From Malania oleifera (lineage: Eukaryota; Streptophyta; Magnoliopsida; Santalales; Ximeniaceae), in the NCBI RefSeq assembly GCF_029873635.1, contig NC_080420.1, positions 34,122,231-34,186,230 on the forward strand: 64,000 bases of DNA, written 5' to 3'. The number at the start of each line of letters is the position of its first letter. Positions within the stretch are counted from its first letter, which is position 1. The translations under genes and the position numbers were made by a program. A model generated the notes under the pieces. It saw nothing but the letters and a program-made list of their open reading frames with translations, had not been told where the DNA came from and ran no database searches. Shown here in pieces: positions 1 to 12,012 of the stretch.

Positions 1-2045
1 TTTAGACATACTTGAGAAGGGAGAAAAGGTTCTTTGTTTTTAACTGGGAAGATGCAAAGGTAAGTCATCTTTATAATGGTGGAATTTTCAACTTAGCAAT
101 GAACAAAAGTTGCAACACATGCAGGTTGGTGAAACGTGAATTCCATCATAGATTACCCTTTTTTCCTTAGTCCTAAAGCAAAAGAATTGAAATTAGATTA
201 GATTACTGTGTACATATCGGAGAAGACGATTAGAATTTCCTAGGTGCACTTGAAACCCTTGGTTCTATCAGATAGGGATTACTTCCAAGCTTAAAGTGGG
301 AAATATGTTGCATTGCATTTCTGTTTTCCATTTTAGGGACATGTAATTCATGTCTTCCTCTTATGTCTTATATTAAAACAAATAAAAGATCAGAAGAAAA
401 AGAAACTTCTAACTAATAAGATGCGTAAATCTGAAACTATCATCGCCATTTAATCACAGATTAGGACAAATGATTAACAGGGTTATAAGATCTTTGAGTC
501 ACTGCCATGATCCATTTGTTCAAGTGAAATATAATTATTATATGAACTGTCAATCATGTGTACATATGTGTGTATATGTGTGTAAGTGTGTTTCCTTTCA
601 TGAAGAAATACTGTAATCACCCCTTTCTGATAGTGGCAAAAGTAGGGGCACACAGTTAGCTGTAGTGTTAAGGGGCTGCTCCAAATGTAAGGAAACATTA
701 ATGATGAACGCTTTCTAGTTGCAGTGTTTGTCTCATTGCAAGTGTAATGGGGCCATTTAAAACTTAACTCCTACTTTTCCTGAGGGGTTGAGGCATACAT
801 GTTGCCTGTATGGACAAAGATATCCTATCCATCTTTCTTCCTCTCCAGCAGGAAAACAGGAAGAAAAAAAAAATCCATCTTTCTTCCTAGCTTTTTCTAC
901 GTTAATTTGTTCCAATTTTTTTTTTTGTTAGTGTGTGCATACTGTGGTCATTAAAGGCAATGATTTAGAGGTACTTTAGAGGATGGTCTGGGGATGTAAC
1001 CCCACTGCCCCAAATCAATTCTGAGTTTAAGCAAACAGTCAAGTTGTTAAATTTTGGTAAATTCTCTATTTGGTGGAAATCTTTGCCCGCAAGTTTTGGT
1101 CCTATTGCTGCCACATTTGGCAAAAAATATGGATGTTTGAGGAAAGTTATAAACCCTAATGGGACTGTACTAACTGGCCATACTCTGCAATACTATCCCC
1201 ATTTGGAACGTTTTAAAAGATAATACTTATTATGAAAATATTTAAATTATAAGTACTTATTTCAAAAAATACTTTTCCAAACTATTCTTTTGAAAAATAA
1301 GTTATTTTTGAAAAAAAAAAAAGTTTTTTTTAATGAAAAAAATGCATATTTGAAAAAATACTCCCAATAAGTGATTTCAAACTACTTTTAGATAAGTACC
1401 TTTATATCTAAGTATTTTTCAACACCAGATTCTATTTAAGGTGTCATGGATGGGTTTTTTGCATAGTAATCTCCTCATCAAAAAGGCAAAGGGAAGGGGG
1501 GGGGGGGGAATGAAGTCAATCATGAAATGCACAATATTTGGAGCCACAACCGCATTTTTTTTTTTAAGAAATGAAAAAAAAAGAAAAAAAAAAACCTTTA
1601 GTCTACGAAAATAAGAGATTAGGTCTGTGAGTATATTTGCGCATAGAGAAGGTAGGGTTTGCCAAACAATACCCCTATCAACACCTATTCATGGAACAGT
1701 TACCGCTATTATGTAGTTCTGCCTCTAAAAGAAAAGAAACGAAAATTAAAGAAACATAATTGAAAGACCTTTCGTAGTCCTCCAATAGTATCATTACTAT
1801 CTATGAGCACTTCGAAATGACTTTTACAAGTTCAGAGAATTACTCTAAAAGGGGTTGACCTCAAAACCCTAATTTTTGAAGGAAAATGATGATGACGATG
1901 ATGAAAAGAATTTGTTTGAAAATATTAGGTTGTGTTACCAATTTGAAAACAAGTTTTTTTGAAAAGAGATATCAAGTTGTATTACCAATCTTGAAGAAAA
2001 TTCATTTAGAAAATGAGTATGGAAAATAAGGTATTGGGTTGTATC
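1..2045. other. Intergenic spacer, no gene seen
   Basis: No coding region, RNA gene or complete mobile element is supported here. The stretch is AT-rich with several A and T runs and a 13-base G run at 1496-1508. From about 1215 to 1440 it is very AT-rich and holds several imperfect inverted copies of an AAGTACTT-like word, which could be an old MITE, but I could not define terminal inverted repeats or a target duplication. The short open frame on the minus strand near 483-698 is low-complexity and not gene-like. Confidence 0.6.
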
Positions 2046-2109
2046 TGTAGAGACTCAAAAAATAGAAATGATAAGAAAAATAGAAGAAAAGAGGAAAATG
2101 GGTTGGTGA

Positions 2110-2291
2110 GGACAAAATCGGCGATGGTTTTCTAGAGTACTAAGAAAATCGTCGATGGTTATATAGTTATCGGAGTTAGGTAAAAGGGTAAACAGTTAAA
2201 TCGGTAAGGTTAAAGACAAAACCAGCGATGGTTTTCTCGGAACCTAAGAAAACCGTTGACGGTTTTTGCCTGGGATAAAATGGTATATAAG
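2110..2291 (+). promoter_or_regulatory. U3 palindrome cluster and TATA box of LTR1
   Basis: At least four imperfect copies of a palindrome close to AACCGTCGACGGTT lie between 2117 and 2270, followed by TATATAAG at 2284-2291. This is the expected place for the pol II promoter of the element. The motif differs from that of the other gypsy LTRs here. Confidence 0.6.
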
Positions 2292-2329
2292 GGCTACATG
2301 TCATTTTCTTATTAAAAAATTTCAAAACC

Positions 2330-2334
<5 letters not shown>

Positions 2335-2413
<79 letters not shown>
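2335..2413 (+). repeat. (CT)n microsatellite
   Basis: About 39 uninterrupted CT units just downstream of the LTR1 TATA box. The position corresponds to the expected transcript leader. Shorter GA/CT runs sit at the same place in other LTRs of the window (10285-10302, 27506-27535, 63227-63241). Confidence 0.95.
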
Positions 2414-2416
<3 letters not shown>

Positions 2417-4328
2417 CATTTTCTCACTCTAAACTCACTCCATTGACAATTAGACTCCGTATTTAAGGCCTAGCGACAATTCTCGTCAATTTGACCAGAG
2501 GAGAATTATGTTTTAAGGATCCCAGACACCACTCCAAAGTTGAGGTAAGGGTGTTAAATGTTGGTATTTGATTTATTAAATGAAGAGTATGGGTTTAGAG
2601 ACATTTAAATGATTATAATTATGGGGTTAAAGTTGATTGAACTGAGAGAAATGTAAATTTCACTGTTTTGGTGCGAACGCCGCAGGCACGGGTTTAGGGT
2701 CCCTGCAGGTGTTTCTTCAGGGAGTGAGGTAAAAGTAATAAATAGTTGGATGTTTGATGTTTCATTGATTAAATGGAGTATATGGGTTCAGAAAATGTGA
2801 ATGTGATATTATTATGGGGAATACATAATTTCAGGGTTTTGAATTCTGAACGCTGCAGGTGTGAGCATAGAATTTTAGCAAGTCTCTCGATAATCAGGTA
2901 AGGGGAATAAGTTAAGTCAGTTAAATTCAGAATTTTTATCAATTAAAGTATAACATGTGTTTATGGGATTTTGGCATGTGATTTACTGAATATTATAGAA
3001 TATAAATTTAGAGTATGAAATTTGGATTTTACATTTGTTGTATATTTGTGAAAATTCAGAAATTTTGGGATACAGGAAAGTTTTACAAATGATATGTATT
3101 ATTTTATATAGCAGGGAAATACAGTTTTACCCGTACAGATTATAGTATAAGAGTTTCATTAAAATTGTGTGGCATGAGAAATATCAGATATAGTACAAAG
3201 ATTTAATACAGATTTTTATACAGCCATTATTGAACCATGATGTTATAGCTTTTACAAAACCATGATTACATACAGCTTTTACAGAACCATGATTATATAC
3301 AGCTTTTACAGAACCATGATTATATACAGTTTTTATATAACCATGATGTTATACAGTTATTAAAGAATCATGGTATACAGTTTATACAGAATCATAGTAA
3401 AACAATAATACACAGTAATAGTATTATACAATATCAAAACCCTAATGGACCAAAACATATTACAGAGCACGGTGTCATAGTTACACAGTATAGATAGTGC
3501 AACCACAAATCTCAGATAGAGTGTGAAATTTATAGTCGATTGTGCCTAGAGGAGAGACAAAGGCTCCCTGGCAGTCAGGTCTAGGTTGAGGAGGCCAATT
3601 GTACTACAGAGGTTTACAGTTTGACTTAGCCTGGTAAGCTAGCCAGAGTTAAGTTCAGCCCACGGGCCGCACAACCCAAGCATGAAAGGTTAATTCATGC
3701 ATACATTTATCCATCCAGGGAAGCTTTCAAAGTTATATAAATAAATGTATATAGTTTTACAGAGAACATAAACTATCTATTACAACTAAAAGTCTGTTCA
3801 AATAGAAAACTTATTTTAAAAGGCATATGTGTGAGTTATGATATGTTTTACATTGAAATGTTATCACAGTTATAGTTGATTTAATAATTATATTATTGAA
3901 GTAAAACTCATTTGCCACACACTAGATGTAACTTATTCCATCTTACTAAGAGGTGTCTCACCTTAGAATTCCAAACATTTCAGGTGATCCAGATAGACGT
4001 GCGAAGCGAGCTTCAAGATAGAGGGGACTTTAGTATTGCCATAGCTACAGGGTAAGTTTTTGAGTTGGGAGTTGTATTTTTGGGTATGCCCTAGGGCATT
4101 GTGTTGAATTTGGGAGATGTATATGTATATTTTGGGAAATACTAAAACTCTGGTATTGTAAATAAGGTTAAGGTGTTTTATGTTTTCCACTGCATAGATG
4201 GTATGTTTTAAAACAGGTATCCTCGGTACCGCTTTAGGTTTGAGACGTTATAGTGAATAGTATTATGGGTATCAGAGTAATAGTATATTATAAAAAAACT
4301 GGTAATAATTTTTGGGTCGTTACAAGTT

Positions 4329-4340
4329 TGGTATCAGAGC
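4329..4340 (+). other. Primer-binding site of gypsy element
   Basis: TGGTATCAGAGC, complementary to the 3' end of initiator methionine tRNA, starts four bases after the LTR1 end. This is the usual plant retrotransposon primer site and fixes the LTR boundary. Confidence 0.9.
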
Positions 4341-4713
4341 CTAGGTTGTTAGGTTCTGTAGACTTTGTGCACAGCGGAAAAAAATACCAGAGTATAGGAA
4401 TGGATTTTGACGAGGGTAGATAGAGGAAGGACTAAGATTTTGGAAAAGTTAATGTGAGGGATTAATAAAAGAATTTAGGATTTTATCTCGCAGTTTGGAG
4501 ATAGGAACTTCGGGGTGATTTCTGTGTTTTTCCTAGGGTGACGATTTCAAGAAAGTCATGGTAAACTATCGTCGGTTTTGTTTCCGAATAGTAAGATTGA
4601 GCCTTAAATTAGTGGGTTGGTGGTATGAAGATATGTTATGATTCTTAGTTAGATTAATATAAGAATTGTATTATGAAGTAAGGATTCTCATATTATTCTC
4701 ATGTTATTGTAGG

Positions 4714-5810
4714 ATGGACCCCGAAAATAGCAATGCACATGTTGGTGGTAGTAGTGATGCAGGACCTTTCGATATGGGTGGTAGTAACTCTAACCAGGTG
4801 CTGCACAGTGTAGCATAGCAAGTTATGGCAGAAATTGCCCGAAACAGTAGAGAACAAGGCTTCCCATTAGTTGATCAGAGTTGTACAATCCAACAGTTCA
4901 CCGACATGACCAACGTTCTCAGGGGAAGCCGACCCTGTAGTTGCCGAAAATTGGATGCAGGAAATTAAGAAAACACTGATGGTGCTGCACTGCACTGATG
5001 ATCAGAGGGTCCTCTATGCCACATATAAGTTGAGGGGTAAGGCTAAGAGGTGGTGGACAACTGTGAAGTTGTTAGAGGAACAGAGACCCGTACCAGTAGC
5101 CATAACTTGGAGCCGATTAAAGGAGGTGTTATTCAATCCGATATTTCCCCACCACTATTAGAGAAGCTAAGGTAGAGGAATTCTTAAATTTTATGTAAGG
5201 GCATCTGACGGTCCAGTAATACGTGGCAAAGTCTATTGAGCTGTCGCATTTTGCCCCATATATTGCCCTAGATGAGGCTAAGAAAGTGAGGAAGTTCGAG
5301 AGGGAATTGAGGTAGGAAATCTATGAATAGGTGGCAGTTTTGAAGGGGCAAGACTTTTCAGAATTGGTCGACAGAGTCGTTGTAGCATAGGTGAGCAGGT
5401 AGAGGGGTACTGGGATACCGAGCTAGAGAAAGAGGCCCATGCCTCCTAGGTTTCATGCATGCACTAGTCTGGGCCCATGGAGGGGAGACCGGTATGACGG
5501 AGGTTAGAGGCAAGTGATGGGAAACCATGGATATCAGGATGAGCAGACTTGTCTTATATGCCCTAGATGTGGCAGGAGGCATATGGGACAATGTTGTATG
5601 AGAGAGAATATCTATTATCGGTGTGGACGGCCCGAACACATTGCCAAAAATTGCCGAGCTCAGCCAACTAATTTACCAGCTCCTAGACCATTCTGGAAAA
5701 ATAACCAAGCACCCCGAGGAGGCCAGCAGAGGGGCACAGCCCCAACGAGGGTCTATGCGATGACACCGGGAGATGCTGAGACTGCGGGTGATGTCGTGAT
5801 AGGTACTATT
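4714..5810 (+). pseudogene. Ty3/gypsy gag, decayed
   Basis: Capsid and nucleocapsid region of the gypsy element. The frame opens with ATG at 4714 and is broken by several stops, many explained by one C-to-T change (for example near 4816, 5312, 5327 and 5388). A capsid segment with the typical KRWW motif is readable at 4955-5161. A zinc-knuckle region is readable at about 5610-5655, in which the first cysteine of the CCHC box is replaced by tyrosine. The stretch 4341-4713 between primer site and gag is leader sequence. The product would have packaged element RNA, but it cannot be made now. Confidence 0.85.
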
Positions 5811-6110
5811 ACTGTTTATCATATAAAGTTGTTATTTTATTTGACTCAGGGGCCACACATTCTTTCGTGTCTATTGGGTACGTCAAATTATGTGGGATAG
5901 AAACTCAGCTGTTAGACACCAAGTTGTTAGTAGCTACACTGATAGGGTCAGTAGTGAGGTGTAGATGAATGTTTAAAGGTTATCTAGTGGGTATTCAGGA
6001 AAGAATATTGCCGGTTGATCTTGTGGTATTAGATATGCAGGGATTTGACATGATTTTGGGAATGGATTGGCTAGCCACTAACTATGCCAATATTGATTGT
6101 CATTAGAAAG
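5811..6110 (+). pseudogene. Ty3/gypsy aspartic protease, decayed
   Basis: The active-site signature DSGATHSF is readable at about 5837-5860, one frame away from the upstream gag segment, so a small indel separates them. A second conserved protease stretch (the MDWL region) is readable near 6061-6072. The fold would have cleaved the gag-pol polyprotein. Confidence 0.8.
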
Positions 6111-6239
6111 AGGTGATATTTAGGCCTCCTAGAGAGCAGGAATTTAGATTCATGGGGTCTTGTGTGCGCGCCTCATCACAGTTGGTGTGAGCTATACAAG
6201 CAAAGAGACTACTCTGGAACAGTTGCCAGGGGTACATAG

Positions 6240-7640
6240 TTTGTATAAAAGAAATGCCAGAGGGAGAATTGAAACTTGCTGATATTCTAGTAATCAAGGA
6301 ATTTTTAGATGTTTGTCCAAAAGAGTTACTTGGTTTACCACCGGATCGTGAAATTGAGTTTGCTATTGATTTATTTCCAAGGTCGGCACGGATTCCTAAA
6401 GCACCCTACAGAATGGCTCCAGCAGAATTGAAAGAATTGAAAGACTAATTGTAATAATTATTAGACAAAAGATTTATCAGGCCTAGTGTGTCGCCCTAGG
6501 GAGCACCAGTTTTATTTGTAAAGAAGAAAAACAGGACGATGAGGATGTATATCGACCACAGAGAGATCAATAAAGTGATAGTTAAGAACAAGTATCCTCT
6601 TCCCCGTATTGATGACTTATTTGATCATCTCCAGGGAACTCGAGTCTACTTTAAGATTGACCTCCGGTTAGGATATCATTAGGTAAAAATTAAAGCAGAA
6701 GATGTTTCGAAGATAGCCTTCTGAACCAAGTATGGCCACTACGAGTTTTTGGTTATGCCTTTCGGATTGACCAATGCACCGACAGTGTTTATGGACCTAA
6801 TGAACAGGGTATTCCACCAGTATTTGGAGCAGCTTGTTGTTGTTTTTATTGATGATATTCTGGTCTACTCAAAGAGTTTTGAGGAGCAAGAAGATCATCT
6901 TAGGATGGTGCTACAGATATTAAGAGAAAATAAGTTGTATGCTAAGTTTAAGAAATATGAATTCTGGTTTAGGGAAGTTACGTTCTTTGGACATGTGATC
7001 TCCGGGAGTGGTATTTTGGTAGATCCGAGCAAGATAGAAGCGATGGTGAATTGGATGACATCGAGAAATGTTTAGGAGATCTGAAGTTTTTGGGTCTGGC
7101 GGGATACTACCAGCAGTTTGTAGAGGGTTTTTCTAGATTATCAAGTCATCTGTCATGACTTATGAGGAAAGTGTGAAGTTCGAGTGGACCAACGAATGTG
7201 AGCAGAGCTTTTAGGAGTTGAAGAAGCGACTCGTCACCACACCAGTTTTGACCATTCCATTAGGGGATGGAGATTTTTTGATCTACAATGATGCGTCTCT
7301 AAGAGGACTTGGGTGTGTATTGATGCAGTAAGGAAAAGTTGTGGCATACGCTTCTCGGCAACTCAAGGAATATGAAAAGAATTATCCAATGCATGTTTTA
7401 GAATTGGCTATAGTGGTGTACGCTTTAAAGATCTGGAGGTATTATTTGTATGGTTGGAAATGTGAGATCTTTACAGATCATAAGAGCTTGAAATATTTCT
7501 TTACATAGAAAGAGTTTAATATGAGGAAGAGAAGATGGTTGGAGTTAATTAAAGATTACGATTGTGTCATTAGTTACCACCCAGGGAAAGCAAATGTAGT
7601 AGTTGATGCCTTGAGTTGGAAATCAGGGAATGCCTCTATG
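6240..7640 (+). pseudogene. Ty3/gypsy reverse transcriptase and RNase H, decayed
   Basis: Reverse transcriptase fragments include the MPFGLTNAP motif near 6755 and the catalytic FIDD box at 6845-6856. RNase H follows (about 7270-7600), ending with the common HPGKANVVVDALS motif. The reading frame is broken by stops at about 6446, 6496, 6680, 6722, 7214, 7329 and 7507, plus at least one frameshift near 7065. Most stops fit a single transition from a Gln, Trp or Arg codon. No active enzyme can be made. Confidence 0.88.
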
Positions 7641-7859
7641 TCAGCCGTGGTGATGCAACATCATATTAGAATGGATTTGGAAAGGCTTGGGGTAGAGTTG
7701 GTGGAGGGAGATCACCAGGAATTTATTGCTAGCCTAGTACTTCAGCCAACTTTGCTGGAGAAAATAAAGATTGCTCATATGCAAGATATGGAATTAGTGA
7801 AGATCAGAGATAAAGTATAGAGCTGACAAGGAACCGATTTTACTATTTAAGATGATGGT

Positions 7860-8407
7860 GCTCTAAGGATTGGTACCAGACTGTGCGTACCAACAGTTAC
7901 TGAAATTAAAAGAATCATCTTGGAGAAGGCGCATTGATCCTTGTATACAGTGCACCCAGGAAGCACTAAAATGTACAGAGATCTTTGGGAATCCTTTTGG
8001 TGGAGCAATGTGAAGAAAGAGATAGCTGAGGATGTATAGCAGTGTTTGACATGCTAGAAGGTAAAACACTGAACACTAGAGACTAGCTGGACAATTATAG
8101 TCACTCCACATTCCTGAGTGGAAATGAGAACATATTTCTATGGATTTCATTATAGGGTTACCGCCGACATTGCATGGACAGGACGCCATTTGGGTCGTCA
8201 TGGATAGATTAACGAAGACTGCCCACTTTCTTCCCATCAGAATTGGCTACTCCATGAGTAGGTTGGTAGAGATATATATACAAGAGATAGTGAGACTATA
8301 TGGAGTGCTTGTGTCCATCGTCTCCGACCAAGACCCACGGTTCACATCGCAGTTTTGGAAAAGTTTGCAAAGAGCCATGGGTACACAACTGACATTTAGT
8401 ACATCCT
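7860..8407 (+). pseudogene. Ty3/gypsy integrase, decayed and truncated
   Basis: The N-terminal zinc-binding region is readable with stops at about 7863-8070, then the catalytic core at 8140-8405 with the first two acidic residues in the MDFI and DQDPRF contexts. The sequence stops abruptly at about 8407, before the third catalytic residue (Glu), and joins a minus-strand LTR. The rest of integrase, the 3' non-coding part and the 3' LTR are missing. Confidence 0.87.
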
Positions 8408-8409
8408 AG

Positions 8410-10634
8410 CTGTACACATACACACGTTTCCCAAAAAGTTCTAAAACACTATGGGCTCCACAGACCAGCCCAAAACTCACCCCCAAAAACTACATTGACT
8501 TTACACCAACTCTACTTATGAATCGGCCCTGGTTGCCTTTTTGGATTATCCAAAATGTTTAATAATTTTGGGGTGAGACACCTCTCAGTTAGGAGAAACA
8601 TGTTATCACTAGTGTGTGGCATATGAATTAGTTGGCAACATATCATTTAATTAATACTGTATATGATATACATCAAGAAAACATCTTTATAATAACATAT
8701 GCTTATATCATATAGAATATGAAAATTTCTGAGTTTTTTATTTAAAAGTATTTCTATCAATAATATGTAACTCTACTTTTTGTGTGTATTATATATAGCT
8801 ATATATCTGTAAACTTCCCCCTAGATGGCTATATGTCATGACTTACCCCCTCATGATTGGGTTGTGCAGCCCAAAGGCAGGGCTAAACACTGGTTGGCCC
8901 TCTAGTGCTAGCCTAACTGTATGCATATCTAGATGCGTATAGCACGAAAGGCCTACTCCACCTAGTCCAGACACCATGGAGCTAACAATTCTACACGAGA
9001 GCACAATCAGTTATACCATACTCTATTTGAAACGTATGGTCGCACTGTTTATACTGTAACGCAACGATACTGTGATTTGTAAACTACTGTATTCCATCGG
9101 GGTCTGATACTATATAATAATATTTCTATATAAATTTAGCTGCTTTACGATGATTCTGTATTTCTGTAATAACCATGATTCTATATTGACTGTATAGCCA
9201 TGACAGTGTAATAACTGTATATCTGTATATTCTGTAATGTTGTAACCGTAATTCTATATTTTGTATGTCATGACTCTATATTCTGTATAATTTGTATTTC
9301 TATATATCATGGTTCTATAGTCTATATATCATGATTCTATAAAATTTTGTATAATCATGGTTCTATATTTTGTATATCATGGTAATAAAACACTGTATAA
9401 TCACTCTATAAAATACTATACAATCATGCTCTGAAATATACTACATAATCATAATTCTGTAAAATACTGTATAAGCATGATTCTGTAAGATATTGTATAT
9501 CATATAAACTATATTTTTATATAATCATGTATAGTTGTACCTCTGTATATAAAACTGTATAAGCTATGTTTCATAATTCTCTAGGCTATATAATCATGCT
9601 TCTGTAAAACTGTATAACATATTTTATAATATTCCAGTATTTCTCATGCCACACAATTTAATAAAACTCTATAAATATGTTCTGTAAAATTGTATAATTT
9701 TCATGCTCTGATCAAATACTATATTATACTAATAAAATGTCTAATAAGGCTGGCATAACATGTATTCCCCTTACCTGGCTCTAGCTACTATTTAACAATC
9801 TTACGCAAGCAGCGTTTATAATTTTCAACTCCCTGAAATAACACCCATATAATCCCTAGTCACAACTGAATTTACTAGAATAATTATCACATTCATATTT
9901 TCCCTAACTCCACATATTCAGCATTTCTAAACTATAATTTACCTAAGTTCTTGGAAATATATCCGCTGGGATCCTCAACCCATACCTGCAGGGTCCCCAA
10001 AAACACCCTAATCCTGAAAACATAATACCCCAGTTTTAATCCACAAAATACCAGTATATTCCCATACAACACAGAATCTAAACTCAGAAAAACTTGGTAA
10101 TACTAAAAATACCCAAATATTCAACTTACCTTGGTTTTGAGATGGTGCTCAAGTTGGCCTAAATAACAATCTCTTCTAACAGACTTGAAGAGAATCTTCC
10201 TAGGAATAGCATGGCGACTTCCTATCGTCGAATCGGTGAAGAATGAAGCCAGAATCGTAGAGAGAAGGAGGAGGAGATGAATTCTAGAGAGAGAGAGAGA
10301 GAAATTTTGCATGAATTTCTCACTGAAAATCGAGTTAGGCCTATATATAAAATGTGGATTCATCGACGAGACATGTCACCTCGTCGACAAGTCCATGAAG
10401 AGAGTTTGTTGACGAACTCAAATCCCTTGTTGACGAACTTAAGGCTCTACTAAACCCCTCTCGGTAAGTTCTCGTCGACGAGACACGTGTCCATGTCGAC
10501 AAGCCCAAGAAGTATACTCGTCGACAAGCGTCCTGTGTTCGTCAACGACGAGACCTTGTGAGTCCCTTTTGAAATTTTACTTTTCCTCTATTTTCTTTTA
10601 TTTTTTAATTATTATAATTCTTTGGGTCTCTACA
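8410..10634 (-). mobile_element. Ty3/gypsy LTR, minus strand (LTR2), 3' end lost
   Basis: Read on the minus strand, the repeat starts TGTAGAGACCC at 10634 and runs through a U3 with TCGTCGACGA-type palindromes, a TATA box near 10340, a middle part with degenerate CATGATT-type tandem repeats (about 9150-9620) and the conserved GAGGTGTCTCACC block (about 8573-8587). No canonical terminus is seen at the low-coordinate side, where it meets the broken integrase at about 8408. It is therefore an LTR missing its last part. It lies directly against copia gag at 10635, so it probably inserted into that gag before a deletion removed what lay to the left. Confidence 0.75.
10336..10560 (-). promoter_or_regulatory. 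U3 palindrome cluster and TATA box of LTR2
   Basis: About eight perfect or near copies of TCGTCGACGA lie at 10358-10560, upstream (minus strand) of a TATATA-type box at about 10338-10350. A CACGTGTC G-box-like word is embedded in the cluster near 10483. The same words recur in LTR3 and LTR5. Confidence 0.6.
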
Positions 10635-12012
10635 TGGCATGCACCTCAACTAAAGAAATATGGGATAAATTAGATGTTACATAAGAGGGCACTAGAGATG
10701 TAAGGGATAGTAGAATTGACATGTTAACTAGTGAATATAAGGTATTTAGAATGAACTCTGGTGAATCCATACAAAGCATGGACACTCGATTCAAACACAT
10801 CACTAACTCATTATATGCACTTGGTAAGACTTACCTTACTTATGAAATGATTGGGAAAATAGTTAGAGGTCTTCCACCTATCTAGGAAGCTAAGGCTACT
10901 GCCATAGCCGAAGGAAGAAATCTGAAAGCTATGTCACTGGATGAACTTATAGGGTCACTCATCACCTATGAAATAGCGATAAATGAGAGAATAAGTGAGC
11001 ACAATAGAGAAAAGAAAGTGACAGTACTTAAAGATTCTACTAGCTGCTCTAGTGATGATAGTGATGAGGATCCAGATGAGTACATGGCACTACTGACAAA
11101 AAAATTTAGTAAATTCTTTTGAAAGAACGGGAGAACGTCCAAAAAATTTCAGAGCTCAAAATTTGAGAAGGGAGAGTCGAGCAAGAAAAAGTAAAAATCA
11201 AATCCTCTAATTTTCTATAATTGTAACAAAGTCGGTCATATCAGACCCAAATGCCCACTGTTGAAAAAGGATTCAAAAAAGAAGAAAAGGGCAATGAAAG
11301 CCAATGCATCTTGGGATAAACAATGTACCAACGGCTCAGGAACTGAATCCAGCGGCACTGAAGTTGCAAACTTGTGTTTAATGGCGCACAGTGACCACAA
11401 GGTATCACCATCTTGCTCTTTATCACCTTATTATTCTAGTGATGATTCTAATTATGATAGCATGCCTACATTTAGAGAACTGCAACTTGAGTATATTCGT
11501 GCATGTAAATCACTTGAAAAAATGACTAAGAAAAATAATGATTTGGAAAATAAATGCAATAATTGGTCAAAACTATTTGAAATAGGAAAACACTCTCATT
11601 CTACTTCACTGAAAGAAAAGATTTGAAAATTGAGTGTCTTGAAAGAAAATTGGAAGATTGCTCCAAAATTATTTATAAATTTAGGGAAGGCCAAAACAAT
11701 TTTGAAAGACTCCTTGGGGCCCAAAGAAATTCTCTTGATAAAGAAGGCCTTGGTTTCAATGGGATAGAAAATAGGAGACAGAAAAATCTCTACATGGGAA
11801 ACTTTGTAAAAGAATCAAAATCAGTTACCCCATCTAAAGACTCCTATAGACATACTACTTGTTTTAAATGCAAAAATATAGGCCACATTAAACTTGATTA
11901 TCCATTTAAAAACAGAGATGTAAAAATAAAGAAAGTCTGGAGAATCAAAGGAGTATTAGGCACTAACTCCTATGGACCCAATAGAATTTGGGTACCAAAA
12001 TCAGTTAATTGA
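10635..12012 (+). pseudogene. Ty1/copia gag, 5'-truncated and decayed (element A)
   Basis: The sequence starts in the middle of a SIRE-type gag (UBN2-like region with the TKEIWDKL motif) right at the LTR2 boundary, so the 5' LTR, primer site and N-terminus are gone. Two zinc-knuckle regions are seen, at about 11209-11255 and 11860-11905. Each has lost one cysteine (a Phe in the first, a Tyr in the second). Between them lies a charged, coiled-coil-like segment. Stops and frameshifts break the frame at several points. Confidence 0.87.

Larger units (their letters stand above)
2046..4324 (+). mobile_element. 5' LTR of Ty3/gypsy element (LTR1)
   Basis: The repeat starts TGTAGAGACTC and ends GGGTCGTTACA, and is followed four bases later by a primer-binding site, so it is a 5' LTR of about 2.28 kb. 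It shares the layout of the other gypsy LTRs in the window: a U3 with repeated palindromes and a TATA box, a long middle part with short tandem repeats (about 3232-3400, a 27-bp unit containing CATGATT), and a conserved block reading GAGGTGTCTCACC near 3950-3962. The matching 3' LTR is missing. Family placement among chromoviruses is inferred from the LTR layout and from the related element at 61701-63980, which has a chromodomain. Confidence 0.85.

Noticed and set aside
2266..2466. Open frame rich in Ser-Leu
   Set aside because: It is the translation of the (CT)n microsatellite in LTR1.
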